A DNA stretch of 28,924 bases from Acanthaster planci. Lineage: Eukaryota; Echinodermata; Asteroidea; Valvatida; Acanthasteridae. This document shows, piece after piece, positions 8,501 through 20,500 of the stretch (positions are counted from its first letter, which is position 1; each line of letters opens with the position of its first letter). The stretch lies in assembly GCF_001949145.1 (NCBI RefSeq), contig NW_019091834.1, positions 5,175 through 34,098 of the forward strand, given 5' to 3'. Made by a program: the position numbers and the translations under genes. The notes beneath the pieces are model-generated. The model made no database searches, was not told the DNA's origin, and saw only the letters and a program-made list of their open reading frames with translations.

Positions 8501-11500
8501 CTAATCTATCTTCAAAGAAATATTTTGGGGACAGAAAGACAACTTTAATTCTGAATGTTTTAGTCATTACTCATTAGAGCATACTTTGCAAGCTCCTATT
8601 GTGCTATATGATACATGTACAATTGAACATAAATTATAGAAGTTGATTAACCCTAACAGTCCCAAATCCTCTAATTTCAATATGAATTTACATACACCCT
8701 AGGGGGTTAGGGTTAAGTTCTAGCAAGCTTCAACACCTCCCCTAGATCACCCAGAAACAAACCGACAAAGGAGAAACTGATTGCTTACACCATGTACACT
8801 GAGTTGCCAGGTATTTTGTATGAGGACTTACATGTACATCAGTACATGTAGAAGTGCCAGAAGCACAAGACTTGGTGGAAAGCTGCATCTGTCATTTACA
8901 GTAGCAATTCAGCATATTTGATTTTTTTACATGTACACAGACAAGTTTCAAAAGACCTTAATTTTATGTCTGGAAGAAACCCATCGATTACCTTGCTTTT
9001 GCATAAAAAGACATGTACATGTACTCTGCTGTCTCTAAGACTGAACCTGATCACGATTAAATTGCTTGACAACTCGAAAGACTGCAAAATGCAAGGTGTT
9101 TGCAAAGTGCAAACTTCAAACTTGAAACGTTTGAAAAATGTGTTAGTTGCCTGCACGGCCAGCCCCAGCATACCGCATGCATGCATTGGTTCATTGATGT
9201 CTACATTGTGTAGTATGTACATGTAAGAACATGCAAAAACTTACTAAATATACTTCCAGCTAACAGGGCATTATTACATGTACATACATGTACTTCATGT
9301 TTTCAACCTTGGATTAACCAGTGTGCATGTGCAAAGGACATGTATGACTGTGCAATCGTTGTCATAAGCCCTGGGGGGGGGCAAAAACTGTGGTGCATAC
9401 ATGTACGTACTACACAGTGAACCAATGCATGCATTTTGTGTGTGCTGGGGCTGGCCGTGCAGGCAACTAACACGTTTTTCCAACATTACAAGTTTGAAGT
9501 TTGCACTTTTCTCCTACATGTACATATATTTATACATGTACATCTCAAAAATGTCAAACCGTCAGTGACATGCTGCTAACATGATGATAACTTACTGATC
9601 CTTTTGACTGTGTTTTGTACTGTAAACAGTTTGGTTTCTCTATTTGTCAATACAGTTGTCCCAACGACGATAACATTATTTGATACAAGTGCCCATTATC
9701 CTAACACTGGTGGCAAAGCTGTTTTGGTAGAAGGGAAGGATCGTCTGTTTACATGCCATGTACCATACATCAAACCAGCAGCGTCATTCACATGGACTGT
9801 TGGAGGAGGTACAAGTAGCATTACACCCAGAAGTCCAGAGGTTGTTAACGGAACAGATGGATTATTCAACAGCACCAGTGTGGCAACCTTATCACCAAGA
9901 TGGAATCCTCACGAACAGGTGTTAATGTGTCAGGCTTCCAACTTAGATAACCATCTTGGTTTGAGTGTCAATGTGACTCTCGATGTTAAAGGTACATGTA
10001 TGGAACTTTAACGTGCTTGGTATTGAAAGACATGTACATGTGTGTGTGACGTATTCACTTCGGTACTTTCTTGCTTACAATTATGTATGGATCCGCCTAA
10101 AGTTATTAATGGGAGTAACTTAAGTAAGTTCATCTAGGGCAACATCCGGTTTGCAAGCTCAATTAAAAAATGTAAGCCGTGGAAGGAGGAAATGGCATGT
10201 ATACCATTCACACTACAGGCTTTTTCCCAAAGGAAAGCATATTCTCGATTACAGTTGTCACACCTCAGAATGTTCATCAACAAAGTGACTACAATTGTTT
10301 GTTTTAGCATTGTACAGGACTCTTATTTTTGTGTCTCATTTTTAAATCACATGATCACATACGTGCATGTACACTGTACAGCACATGGTTTGAGGTGAAC
10401 AGTGGCCTATTGATCATTCAACTGAAATAAACCATATATATACAGTGTATTTGTTCTACTGTACCTCTTGTCATGTATGTATATCTAGACGGCTGGTCAC
10501 CAGGGCTAACTTGAACCACAGAGACCAGGGACCATGGCCCATTGGCCAGGGGCTGTAGGTGAAATTTTGAGAAGATTATGCATTCACTCATCGTACATTT
10601 AAACCTGTACATGAGTGTACCGTTACATATGTAGATTGCACAAATAACTTGGGTTTAAAGCTGATTTTTGGATACCGTACTTTTGACAAATTATTTCACT
10701 TGTACCGGTAATATTTCTCTGCATTTGGTTAAGAATATACAATACACATACATGTGTAAATATGTACATACATGTACACACTGTTTTCTTTCGTGAGCAG
10801 TGCCACCAAAGAATTCGACCATGTCGCTCTCAAAACCAAGTGGTGCATTCTCCCCTGGAGGCACAGCCAGTGTAGACCAAGATGCATGTCATGTCTTCAC
10901 CTGTCAGGCACAGTCTAGACCAGCAGCCACCATTCAGTGGGATCTTGGTTCCAATAGCTACCAGCAGAGTACTATCAGCCCTGCCACTGGAGGACCCGGT
11001 GATGGTTTGGTTTATACAACCAGCATGTGGACATTTACACCTGGCCGAGACAATCACAGACAGCAGGTGAAGTGTGAGGCCAATACTACAGAGTCACAGC
11101 CACCGTACCCATCAGTCATGGTCACACTGGATGTCAACGGTATGTATACTTTGAGAGTGGTTTTTTACAATTCCGTACTATAATTGAAAACCCAGTTGTG
11201 TAATTAAAGTAATTCGTGAGAACATTACCTATGTTGCCAATAATTTTGTTTGTCATTGTGTCAGTCGGTCAAGTCTTCCATCACTTACCAACTGTTGGTA
11301 CATGTACATTTCCTCCAAAACAACCCTACTCATGGTCCCTTACATGTATGTTACTTGTCAGACTCGAGGGCCTCTGCTGGGTTGGGTTAAGCATGTAGGT
11401 GACTCCACTGGCTGTGGAAAGCTTTCATTAACTGGTTAAAGCTGGCTGGCCTCTTGGAAAATCACACCACATTTTCTGTTCCAGGTGAAAAAGTATGTTC

Positions 11501-14500
11501 TTGTGCTAATCTCAACAAGACCTGTAAAAAATGCTACGCTTTCAATGATCTAATTGTTTTCCGTCTCTAGTATGGAGTGTCAAAGAGGCAAAAACTTGGC
11601 GGCAACACATCAGTTGTTCTTCAACATCAATCGATCGATCTTCTACATCGATCGATCATTCCCTACATTGATCGATCGCTCCCTACATCGATCTCTTTTG
11701 ATCGATGAAGAAAGAGCGATGAAAATAGAGCGATGGAAAAAGAGCGATGAAGCTACATTGATGCCAACGTTACACAACCCCCCGTCCAGTACCAAAGCAC
11801 ATGTTCCCTGTAATCATAGCCCACTAGCACTCAAGGCCACCCGCGTGTTCATCACCCGTCAGTCTCCTCTGAGTCATTAAATTGAGTTGTCAGGCGAGTG
11901 TGTTTATCTGGTTTAAACCACTACAAGAATATCATTTCTATTTCTCTTGGATGGGATGCCAGTTGTTATGGGTCACTCCCTATAGCCACCATAGGCACCC
12001 ATATTTACTCCAGGTAGATACAAATTTTATTTCCACAGTGTGAGCTCCGAAGTCATATAAAGTGAAAACCACCTTGGATAGCGGAAGGAATCTATAATTC
12101 AACCAGAGAAAAATAATTTGTATAAATATATCTTCAGAATCCTACAGCTTATAATAAATCTGCCTACGTAAAGTTTAAAAACAACTTAACATGTCTTGTA
12201 AGAATGGCAAACAAAACTTACAAAGGTCTTAATAAAGAGAAACATAATGTCAAAGATACACAGGAGCTTATTAATTCATTGCTCGGTAAAACGAACAGAA
12301 GGTTAAACAAAATCCGCACTATTATATGCAAAATGATGCTAAATTGATTTTGACACTGATATTGCTTACGCTTTCAGTGATTATTTCATTAACATTGGCA
12401 AGAAAATAGCAAGTAAACTTCCTCAATCAAGCAATTCATTTGAACACTGTCTTGATGAAAGATTTGCACATTCTTTATTTTTCGCTCCTGTTAGCAAAGC
12501 AGATGTAGCACTTACTATTTCAAAACCTACATTTTGTACTTTATTATTTGAATAATGAAAATCAGATCATATAATCATGCCAATCTGAATATTCTTTAAA
12601 GGTCTGGTCTCAACATCTAGCTCATCTATCTTTAACTGTTGTCTATCCCGCCAGTGTATCATAATGTGTTGTCTCACGTCTCCTGTCTTATGTTTCATGT
12701 CCAGTTGGAACCATTGTTCGTTAAATAGGGTTAGCCAAAAAGCATATGCTTCTTTTTTTCCCCTGCATGTTGGTAATAATTTAGACTATGTACAATTATC
12801 AAACTTAATACACTAGTTCCCATTACTTGTTGTATCAAATTTCACTATATATGTGTGATTTTGATGTACATGTACTTGGGATTCCCAAAAAGTAAGCTCA
12901 ATTATAATTGTCCTTCCTCCATGATTACATTGTGATACATAGAAATTAATCCTTAGCCAATGGAAATTACACTGTTACATTCAGTACATTTATAGCCATG
13001 GCCGTAGATGAAATAATTTCCTTGCAGCAGGAGGGTTTCACGCAATTTTCAGTATAATTTCCTTTGGCACTGAATTTCATGGGGGTTGACTTTTTGAGTT
13101 TGGAAAATAAAGTTCAAGTCAATATTCAATATAAGAATGGGTGTCCACAGTGGCTATAGGGAGCGACCCATAATGAACTGGCATCCTATCTAGGGTAAAA
13201 TAAAAATATTCTCAGTGGTTTCATGACATCCACAGCCTAACAACTCAATTGGCTCAGAACCAGACTGACAGGTACTGAACACGGGTGGCCTTGAGTGCTG
13301 ATGGGCTATTGTTACAGGGAACACTTGCTTTGTTTGATACTGGAAGGGGTTGGGTAACGTTGGCATCAATGTAGCTTCATCAGTCTTTCTTCATCGGTCT
13401 TTCTTCATCGCACTTTTGTCATCGCTCTTTTTTCATCGCTCTTTCTTCATCGATCAAAAGAGATCGATGTAGGGGAACGATCGATCGATGTAGAAGAACG
13501 ATTGATCGATGTAGAAGAACGATCGATCGATGTAGAAGAACGATCGATCAATGTAGAAGAACGATCGATCGATGTAGAACAATTGATCGATGTTGAAGAA
13601 CGACCTATGTGTTGCCGCCAAGTGTTTTGCCTCTTTGGCGCTCCATACAGAGCATCAAGAGTTTTCTCATGCGTGTACATGTACTGTACGTGACCTGAAT
13701 CTAACATGCATCCAATGAAACATTTGTAAGCATTTGCAGTAGGTACTGAAAAAAGTCATGTGCAGTTTGAAGCTAATGTCTTTGTCCAATATCAATGACA
13801 TAATTCTTATGAACCTTTTCTAATGAATTGTTCGTTGTATTATTTAATTTGGTTTGGTAATAAATGTATATGTACTCAAAAGATAAGTCCTGTAAGGTTT
13901 TTACATTTAGAGGGAAAAATACATGTAGTTGTCACAGACATAAAAAAATAGTGGACAGACATTTGCAATCCCTAAAATCAAATCTTACATGTAGTTTCGT
14001 TGTGTCATAGAACAAAACATAAATTTGATGTAAACTATCACAGTAAAACTTTTCTCAGGAAAATATTTGTTGAAGCTATTTTCTCAAGGAGTGGCAAAGT
14101 TAGCCTGTTTCACGTTAGCCACTGTACATGACAGACACCATGACGTATGTTATTCCTTAATTATCTCTCATTAAAGTTTTGTTTAGGATAACTGAAAGAA
14201 ACAAAAAGCCATAGATTTGGACACATTTCTCAAATGTTATACATGTACCTGTAGTACCCATATTTTAACAGATGGATTGCTTTTCTCCATGACAGTGGTA
14301 TTTTAGATACCTGAAAAACATGAGCTGACACAGTTGTGTACATGTCCCACCAGAACCCCTAAAAAAAGATGGACATTTTCATCAAAATCCTGATTATTTT
14401 AACAATGAGCAACCAAATCCTATGTAACTGTGTAAGCTACATGTAAATCACTACAGTTATAAAAACATCGATAAAATTGTTAAAATTCATTTCTTAACTC

Positions 14501-17500
14501 TCAACACTGTAAAGAAAGAGATGATTTTGGTCATGTGCAAATGTGTCTTTTAGTGTGGACAGACCCAATTGTATAAATGCAACATTATTTTAATTTTGAT
14601 TATGCAGGTCCTCCTAACACTCCTGTGATAACAGGGAGCCAACAAGCTGTTGAGAACACTCCAACTTCTCTAATTTGCAGAGCTGACATGGGATATCCAG
14701 AAACCTGGAATCTGACATGGTCCTATGGAGACTTGAGTGTAACTGGGCTGACAACAAACTCAGCTCATAATAATCGCTTCAACTTCTCGACCACATTGGC
14801 CATTTCCAGCAGGATTTTTAATGGAAAGGTGATCAACTGTACTGCAGAAAGAGGTTCCTGGAAGTCAGGTGTAGGGCAGACATCTGGTGCTGTTAGTGTT
14901 AAGTGTAAGTAAAGCGCATGCCAACACATGTTCTTTCTATCATGTTTGGTTTGTTTGTGCTTTGAACTTGAAATTTGTTTCTTTCTTGTTTGATAAATCT
15001 ACAGTAGGTTCGATTCGTTGTAGGTGTTCCCTTGGAAAAGATACACATACAAGCATGTGTATGCAGAGATCATTTTCCATAAATTAAAATGTGCCATCAT
15101 AGCTCTAGTTTTACATGTACACACACATAACGCTCATTGTTATGAGTTTTTTTATGTCTGTATGGTGTACATATACATTATTGTTTCTTTTTGTTTGAAT
15201 TTAAAAACTTTAAATGTTTGAATTTTTTTATAATTCATTGTGCCACCTGTAACTGATACCGGTAGTTACTAAAGATAAAGAAATGTACAACACATTTGGT
15301 CAGTATGTGGTAAAGTTTGATTAAGTTTATAAGTTCGTGTAATTAATTACTTGTACACTTGTCATGCCGGTACTTAGGTAAGGGTATGATGAAGATACAA
15401 AAAACTGTATTGTTAAGATTGCAGCAGAGTACATGTAGTTCAAAGAAGTACATGTACAATGTATTTTTGTTGCATTTTAAGTTGACTTCTATATTTTTGC
15501 TAGTTCATACATTATTTTCCTGTGATTCCTTACTTGTACCTTTTAGTCTGTGCCAGGAATATAAGCGTGAGTTGCCCAGCGGACGTGACAGCAGGGAATG
15601 AAGTATCTCTGACATGCCTGACCTCAGAGAGTAGCAATCCAGCAACCACACTAACCTGGTACAATAATAGTGAAAGTGTAACCAGCCCCATTGATCAAGA
15701 AGAAAGCCCAGGTGCTTTTGGAGGAAAAACATCTGAATCGACCTACAGAATCAATGTTTTGACCAAATATCACAATCAGAATCAGTTCAGATGCTGCGCT
15801 AATAATAGTGCAGAGTTATCGTGTGCTGAAGATTTGTGTCACGCATGCACCCTGAATGTGAAATGTAAGTGAGAATTTCATTTTCATTCAAATTTGGAAC
15901 ATTTTTAATTCAGTCCTACAGTCCCCCCCGAAATCCAATATGGCAGTCTGGCAAGTACATGTATTTTCATGTAGTAGCTACATGGATGTACTAAATGTTA
16001 TATATACAGTTTTGCAGTTCTACATTGTACATCTACATGTACTGGTATTTCCATGCCACTGCATGCATGACATAATGCCTCATGACTTTCTGAAACTATG
16101 TATAACACACTTAGAGTGAAATTTTGGACTACACGGATAAAGCCATGACAGTAAGTGTTCCTGAAAGAGAGGTCAAAACTTGATATAAAATCAGATCAGC
16201 TTGTATGTGTACATGTATGTGCAGTTTTCGCATGGTGATGGGCTTCATGAAAGAGAAATGATGCACATGTACACGTACAAATGAATAGCGATTGATACTA
16301 TCCAACCACACAAAAACCATGGATTGGGATCACTGTGAATTTACTTGTACTGAATATGAAATCTTGCAGTTACCTATCCATGCCATCCTTAATACATGTA
16401 CATATAGGCACTTAAAACATGAGCTGTACACAGTATGCAGTTGTTGACTCCCTGTAATCTCTAAGCATCTTTTTCACTCGCCAGATGCTCCTGAATTCAC
16501 CTCCTTGACACAGTCTCCAAACAACCCTGTTACTGAAGGCAGTAATGTCATCCTGACTTGCACCGTAGATGCCAATCCTATGCCCGGTGATATCACATGG
16601 GAGAAACAAGGATCCAATCGGGCATATAACTCAGAGTACAATGCTGGCACCAGTACACTGACTCTGAGTAGTATCACAAGGGAGCGGTCTGGGTACTACA
16701 CATGTAAAGCAAACAATGAAATACCCACAGGCAACCCTGCCCACATGGTCAATGATGTGGTTTCATCTCCACTCACTGTTATAGTGCATTGTAAGTCCAC
16801 CTTACTATAAACATACACTATCAAATTTAGTTGTTGTTCATGTATGAATAGTAGAACAGTGAGATTCAGTGAAACGGCTGAGCTAAGCTAATAATGGCCA
16901 GTTTACATGTGTACCTGCAAAAAGCAGCTCCTTGCCATAGATCTACTGTATAGTCAGTCTGTGGAAGGATGTAAACATGTGGCTGTAAATGATCATTTTG
17001 TTTGTAGTCACCAGTTAGAGCCACTCCATATTTGAAGAGATCCAGGAAATATCAAATCACACAAAAGAACCGTAAGTTACATACATTCTGACACCATCAA
17101 ATATGAATGAAACTTGTGAAATTTAAAAAATTTGTTCATGAATTGTATTCCTTCATAATTTTATTCTCCCACATGTGGACGTTAAGACAGGTCATTCTTA
17201 ATAAAAATTAATGGTAGTTTTGCTTGGTTTACGACTGGGAATTTGTATTGCCAAGATTTCTCATCTGTCGGGTAGTGGGCAGCCTCATCTACTGGCACAT
17301 GTAAAAATTATGCCAATGGGAACGAGGTTGGAGGAAAGAATAGTTGTAATTTTCAACTTTGTTAATCCCTTTTATTTTTGCTGTGTGAATTATCTTTATG
17401 TTCTGTCCTCATTTAGTTTCTTGCCTTCCCTCTTGTGATTTTAGGCATGATAGTACCGGTACATTATATACATGATATATGCAATACCCTACAGTAGAAT

Positions 17501-20500
17501 TACAATTGTAGCTGTGAATTTTGGAATTCATACCCACATCAATACTGGTCATAACGCCATTGAAATTTTTTGGCAATATTTTTAATGAAAAAGGTCGCCA
17601 TTATAGCGTCTTTCTCTGTTGAGCGTGTCATGCTACAGTGTGTTCAATAAACTGTTCAAGCTATCTCAGTACATGATATTTATGCTGCCTTGTTTTGTGG
17701 AATTTCTTGCTCACTCAGATGAAGTCAATATCACCAATAAAGGAATGACTGAGCAAGGTGGTAAAGATGGAGGTAGCGCTTCCTTAACCTGCATCGCCAA
17801 AGGCAACCCTAGGCCAACTATGCAGTGGTATGGTCTAAACAACACAGTGATAACTAGTGAGACAGACACGGCTAAGTTCATGGTGGTGAATGTCACAACA
17901 GGAGGAGATGGTGTGTACGGATTCCAAGTGACCAGCACTCTGACCATCAACAATATTGATTCTGACATAGACTTTGGGACCTACACCTGCATCAGCACAA
18001 ATGGAATAGGAGAGGAAGACATGCTTAAGGTCAATCTCACTGGAACAAGTGAGTCAGATTCTATGCAATATGATAGGAAGCCTTCCTCCATTTCTGTTAC
18101 GTTTTCGCCTTTGAACAAAAGTTATTTTTTCCTTCCCTCAATGGCTTATTCAGTATTTTTGAAAATTAAGGTCCAACAATGTTCATTCAGAAAATATTTC
18201 TGAACGGATCTGAAATCTTAAAAAAGAGATGCCAATTCTACATGAACGTTCATCAAAAAAAGAAGGCTTGGGGATTTTAGAATATTTTCACCATTGCCCA
18301 ATCTTCCTTTTGCACGTTTGACTCTTCCGCGCAGTGGATATTCTTCCCAAAGTAAACCAGTCTGTAATAACTTCCTGAAAGTTACTTCAGTATGCCATTA
18401 TAATTACAACTTTAAATACTGATTTGTTTTCATAAAGTTTTTTTTTTTTAATCTTCATAATGCACACCTTCTCTTCAATTACATCTCACAAAGTGTATAC
18501 ATTTCAGTATATCTTCAACTATGTGTCACGTGTACGCTGATACCAGTTCAAGTCTTTTACTCCCCCTCCTTGCCTTTTTGTTTTTTTATTCTTTCCAAGG
18601 GGCGAAGTACCCCCTTTGTACCCTCCTGATGCCCACAGACAAAAGTAATAAAGTTTCATAAAAAGTTAAAGATATTCTTGTACCAGAATTGTACAGAAAG
18701 TAAACTTCTATAAATCAAACTTTATTGTTTTCCTTTTTGACTTAAAAGAGACGTGCATATCAGCTTTCATAAATGTTGCCAGGCAAACCTTTAAACATTG
18801 CTACTTTGAAGCAACATAGTTGTACATGTATGTAAATTCAAAGTTGTAATCCTGTTTGTATGTAGGAAGACCAGACAAGCCTATCAGAGTTATGATAACT
18901 GGTCAGACGGCAGAGTCTCTGACAGTGACATGGACAGCAGGGTATGATGGTGGTGAGGAACAATCATTCCGTGTTAGCTACTTGAAGGTGTCAGATTCCA
19001 CAGAGACAGGTGTTGGTGAGAGTGTGACAGGTGGGAAGACTACATACACAGTGACAGGTCTGGAGGACAACACGGAGTATGAGATCAGGGTGTATGCCAG
19101 GAATGCCATCGGTGAAAATACTGACTATGCCAAAGTAGTGGGACACACATTGCGTAAGTATCACCTTTCAGTCTAATCATTCATTTTTCCATGTAGAATT
19201 GGAAATTTACTTGTGGTTCTTTTATCCTAATTTTAAATGCTTGTTGAGGCTTTGGAAGTTTTCAACTTTCTTGGGAGCTTTTGAGTTTCATCATTTAGTA
19301 TTAGCTTTCATCTCTTGAGAGGTTGACTGTCTTAACAGGGAGACTTTTTTGTAGACTTACCGTATCTGAAATAACTGAATACAACTCTTTTCATTTGTGT
19401 TTTTGATGTCCATCCAGTATTGCATTTAGCACAGATTACAGTAGGAATGTGAGGGACAGTGAAGAAATATTCAGTTTAGAGGTGGGAAGGAAAATTGAAA
19501 ATATATAAAAATACAAATGAGGAAAGTCAGTTCCATGCTTCTTGTGCCTGTCAGATGGAGTTCAGATAAAGTATGGTGAGAAGAAATGTACACTGTACGC
19601 ATAGGACAGTTTATGTACATGTTCATCGTGTGGTAGATACCAGTACATATACATGTACATACATTTATATGTACAAACATACATGTAGGTAACTGCATAC
19701 TATACATGTACATTATCAAATTTATGTTCATCATCTACATGTAAAAACAAAATGTTTACATGTACATGTATAGTATTTTATAGCTTCAAATATCTCTACA
19801 CATACATAGGAAGAATTCTACAGAATTGAAACATTGAACTTGGCGATAAATACATGTACATGTAATACAACCCGAGTGAAGCATGTGTAGACAAATTTAA
19901 GTACTGTTTTGTACACATTTTAGGAATTGCAGTTGTCAGAACATGAAATATTAATCCTTATTCAGTTACAAAGCTTTTCATGCCATAACTGTGAACACTC
20001 TGTTCTCTTGGGGGGGGGCTGGGGATTACACACACGTACCAGTACGTGCGCATGTACAGCACTGGTACATGTACCTCTAAATTACTTGTACGAGTACCTA
20101 CATTGTAAATGTACTGCGGGTGTGTAATGTATGGTACATGTTGTACATGTACTGTGTGGATACCAGTGCATTGTACACATACTTTCTGGTATACGCATGT
20201 ACCATTCAGTGGAAATACAGGTATCCCAATGCTGGTGAAACCATGACCTTCATTCTTATATGTAGTACTGGTAATTATTGAGGTTGAAACTTACCACATG
20301 TATGTGGGCATTGCCAGTTACTGGTACATGTAATTCTTCCTCACTTAGGTTTATTTGAGAAATTACTTCCTGCCAGTTGCCAAGGTCAGAATTAAACTAT
20401 AATATATGCAATCATGGATACATGCACATGTACACCTGTGTGCATGTACCTCAGTTTTTCAATTTGAATCCTATTACAGATTCCTGGTACATCTACATGT

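Larger units (their letters stand above)
7140..9655 (+). other. Intron 2
   Basis: Runs from GTACGG to CAATACAG. Holds a dense palindromic array (7986-8082), a short TTAA-bounded element (8647-8716) and a foldback repeat (9104-9509). None of its open frames has an Ig pattern. Confidence 0.7.
11571..13647. mobile_element. About 2.1-kb foldback element with long inverted arms
   Basis: The left arm (11571-12002) and right arm (13136-13647) are inverted copies. Both begin TATGGAGYGYCAAAGAGGC from outside, then GGCGGCAACACA, then GATCGATG repeats, then the region shared as CCACCCGTGTTC-like and GGTCGCTCCCTATAGCCAC-like blocks. The ends abut TA on each side, so a TA duplication is possible. The centre (12003-13135) holds a broken non-LTR reverse transcriptase and no intact transposase. 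Long inverted arms with internal tandem repeats are the mark of foldback (FB-type) elements. Insertion in the sense intron would let the pre-mRNA form a long hairpin. Confidence 0.75.
11140..14607 (+). other. Intron 4
   Basis: GTATGT to TTATGCAG, 3.5 kb. More than half is the foldback element at 11571-13647; the flanks are AT-rich and show no exon. Confidence 0.7.

Noticed and set aside
8896-9226. Overlapping frames of just over 100 codons on both strands
   Set aside because: They include the left arm of the intron 2 foldback; composition is repeat-derived and no domain is visible.
11554-11880. 108-residue frame rich in RSI/DRS repeats
   Set aside because: Produced by the GATCGATG repeats of the left foldback arm.
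13502-13693. Open frame with repeated IDVEERS motif
   Set aside because: It is the translation of the 21-bp tandem repeat in the foldback arm; the period, a multiple of three, explains the open frame.
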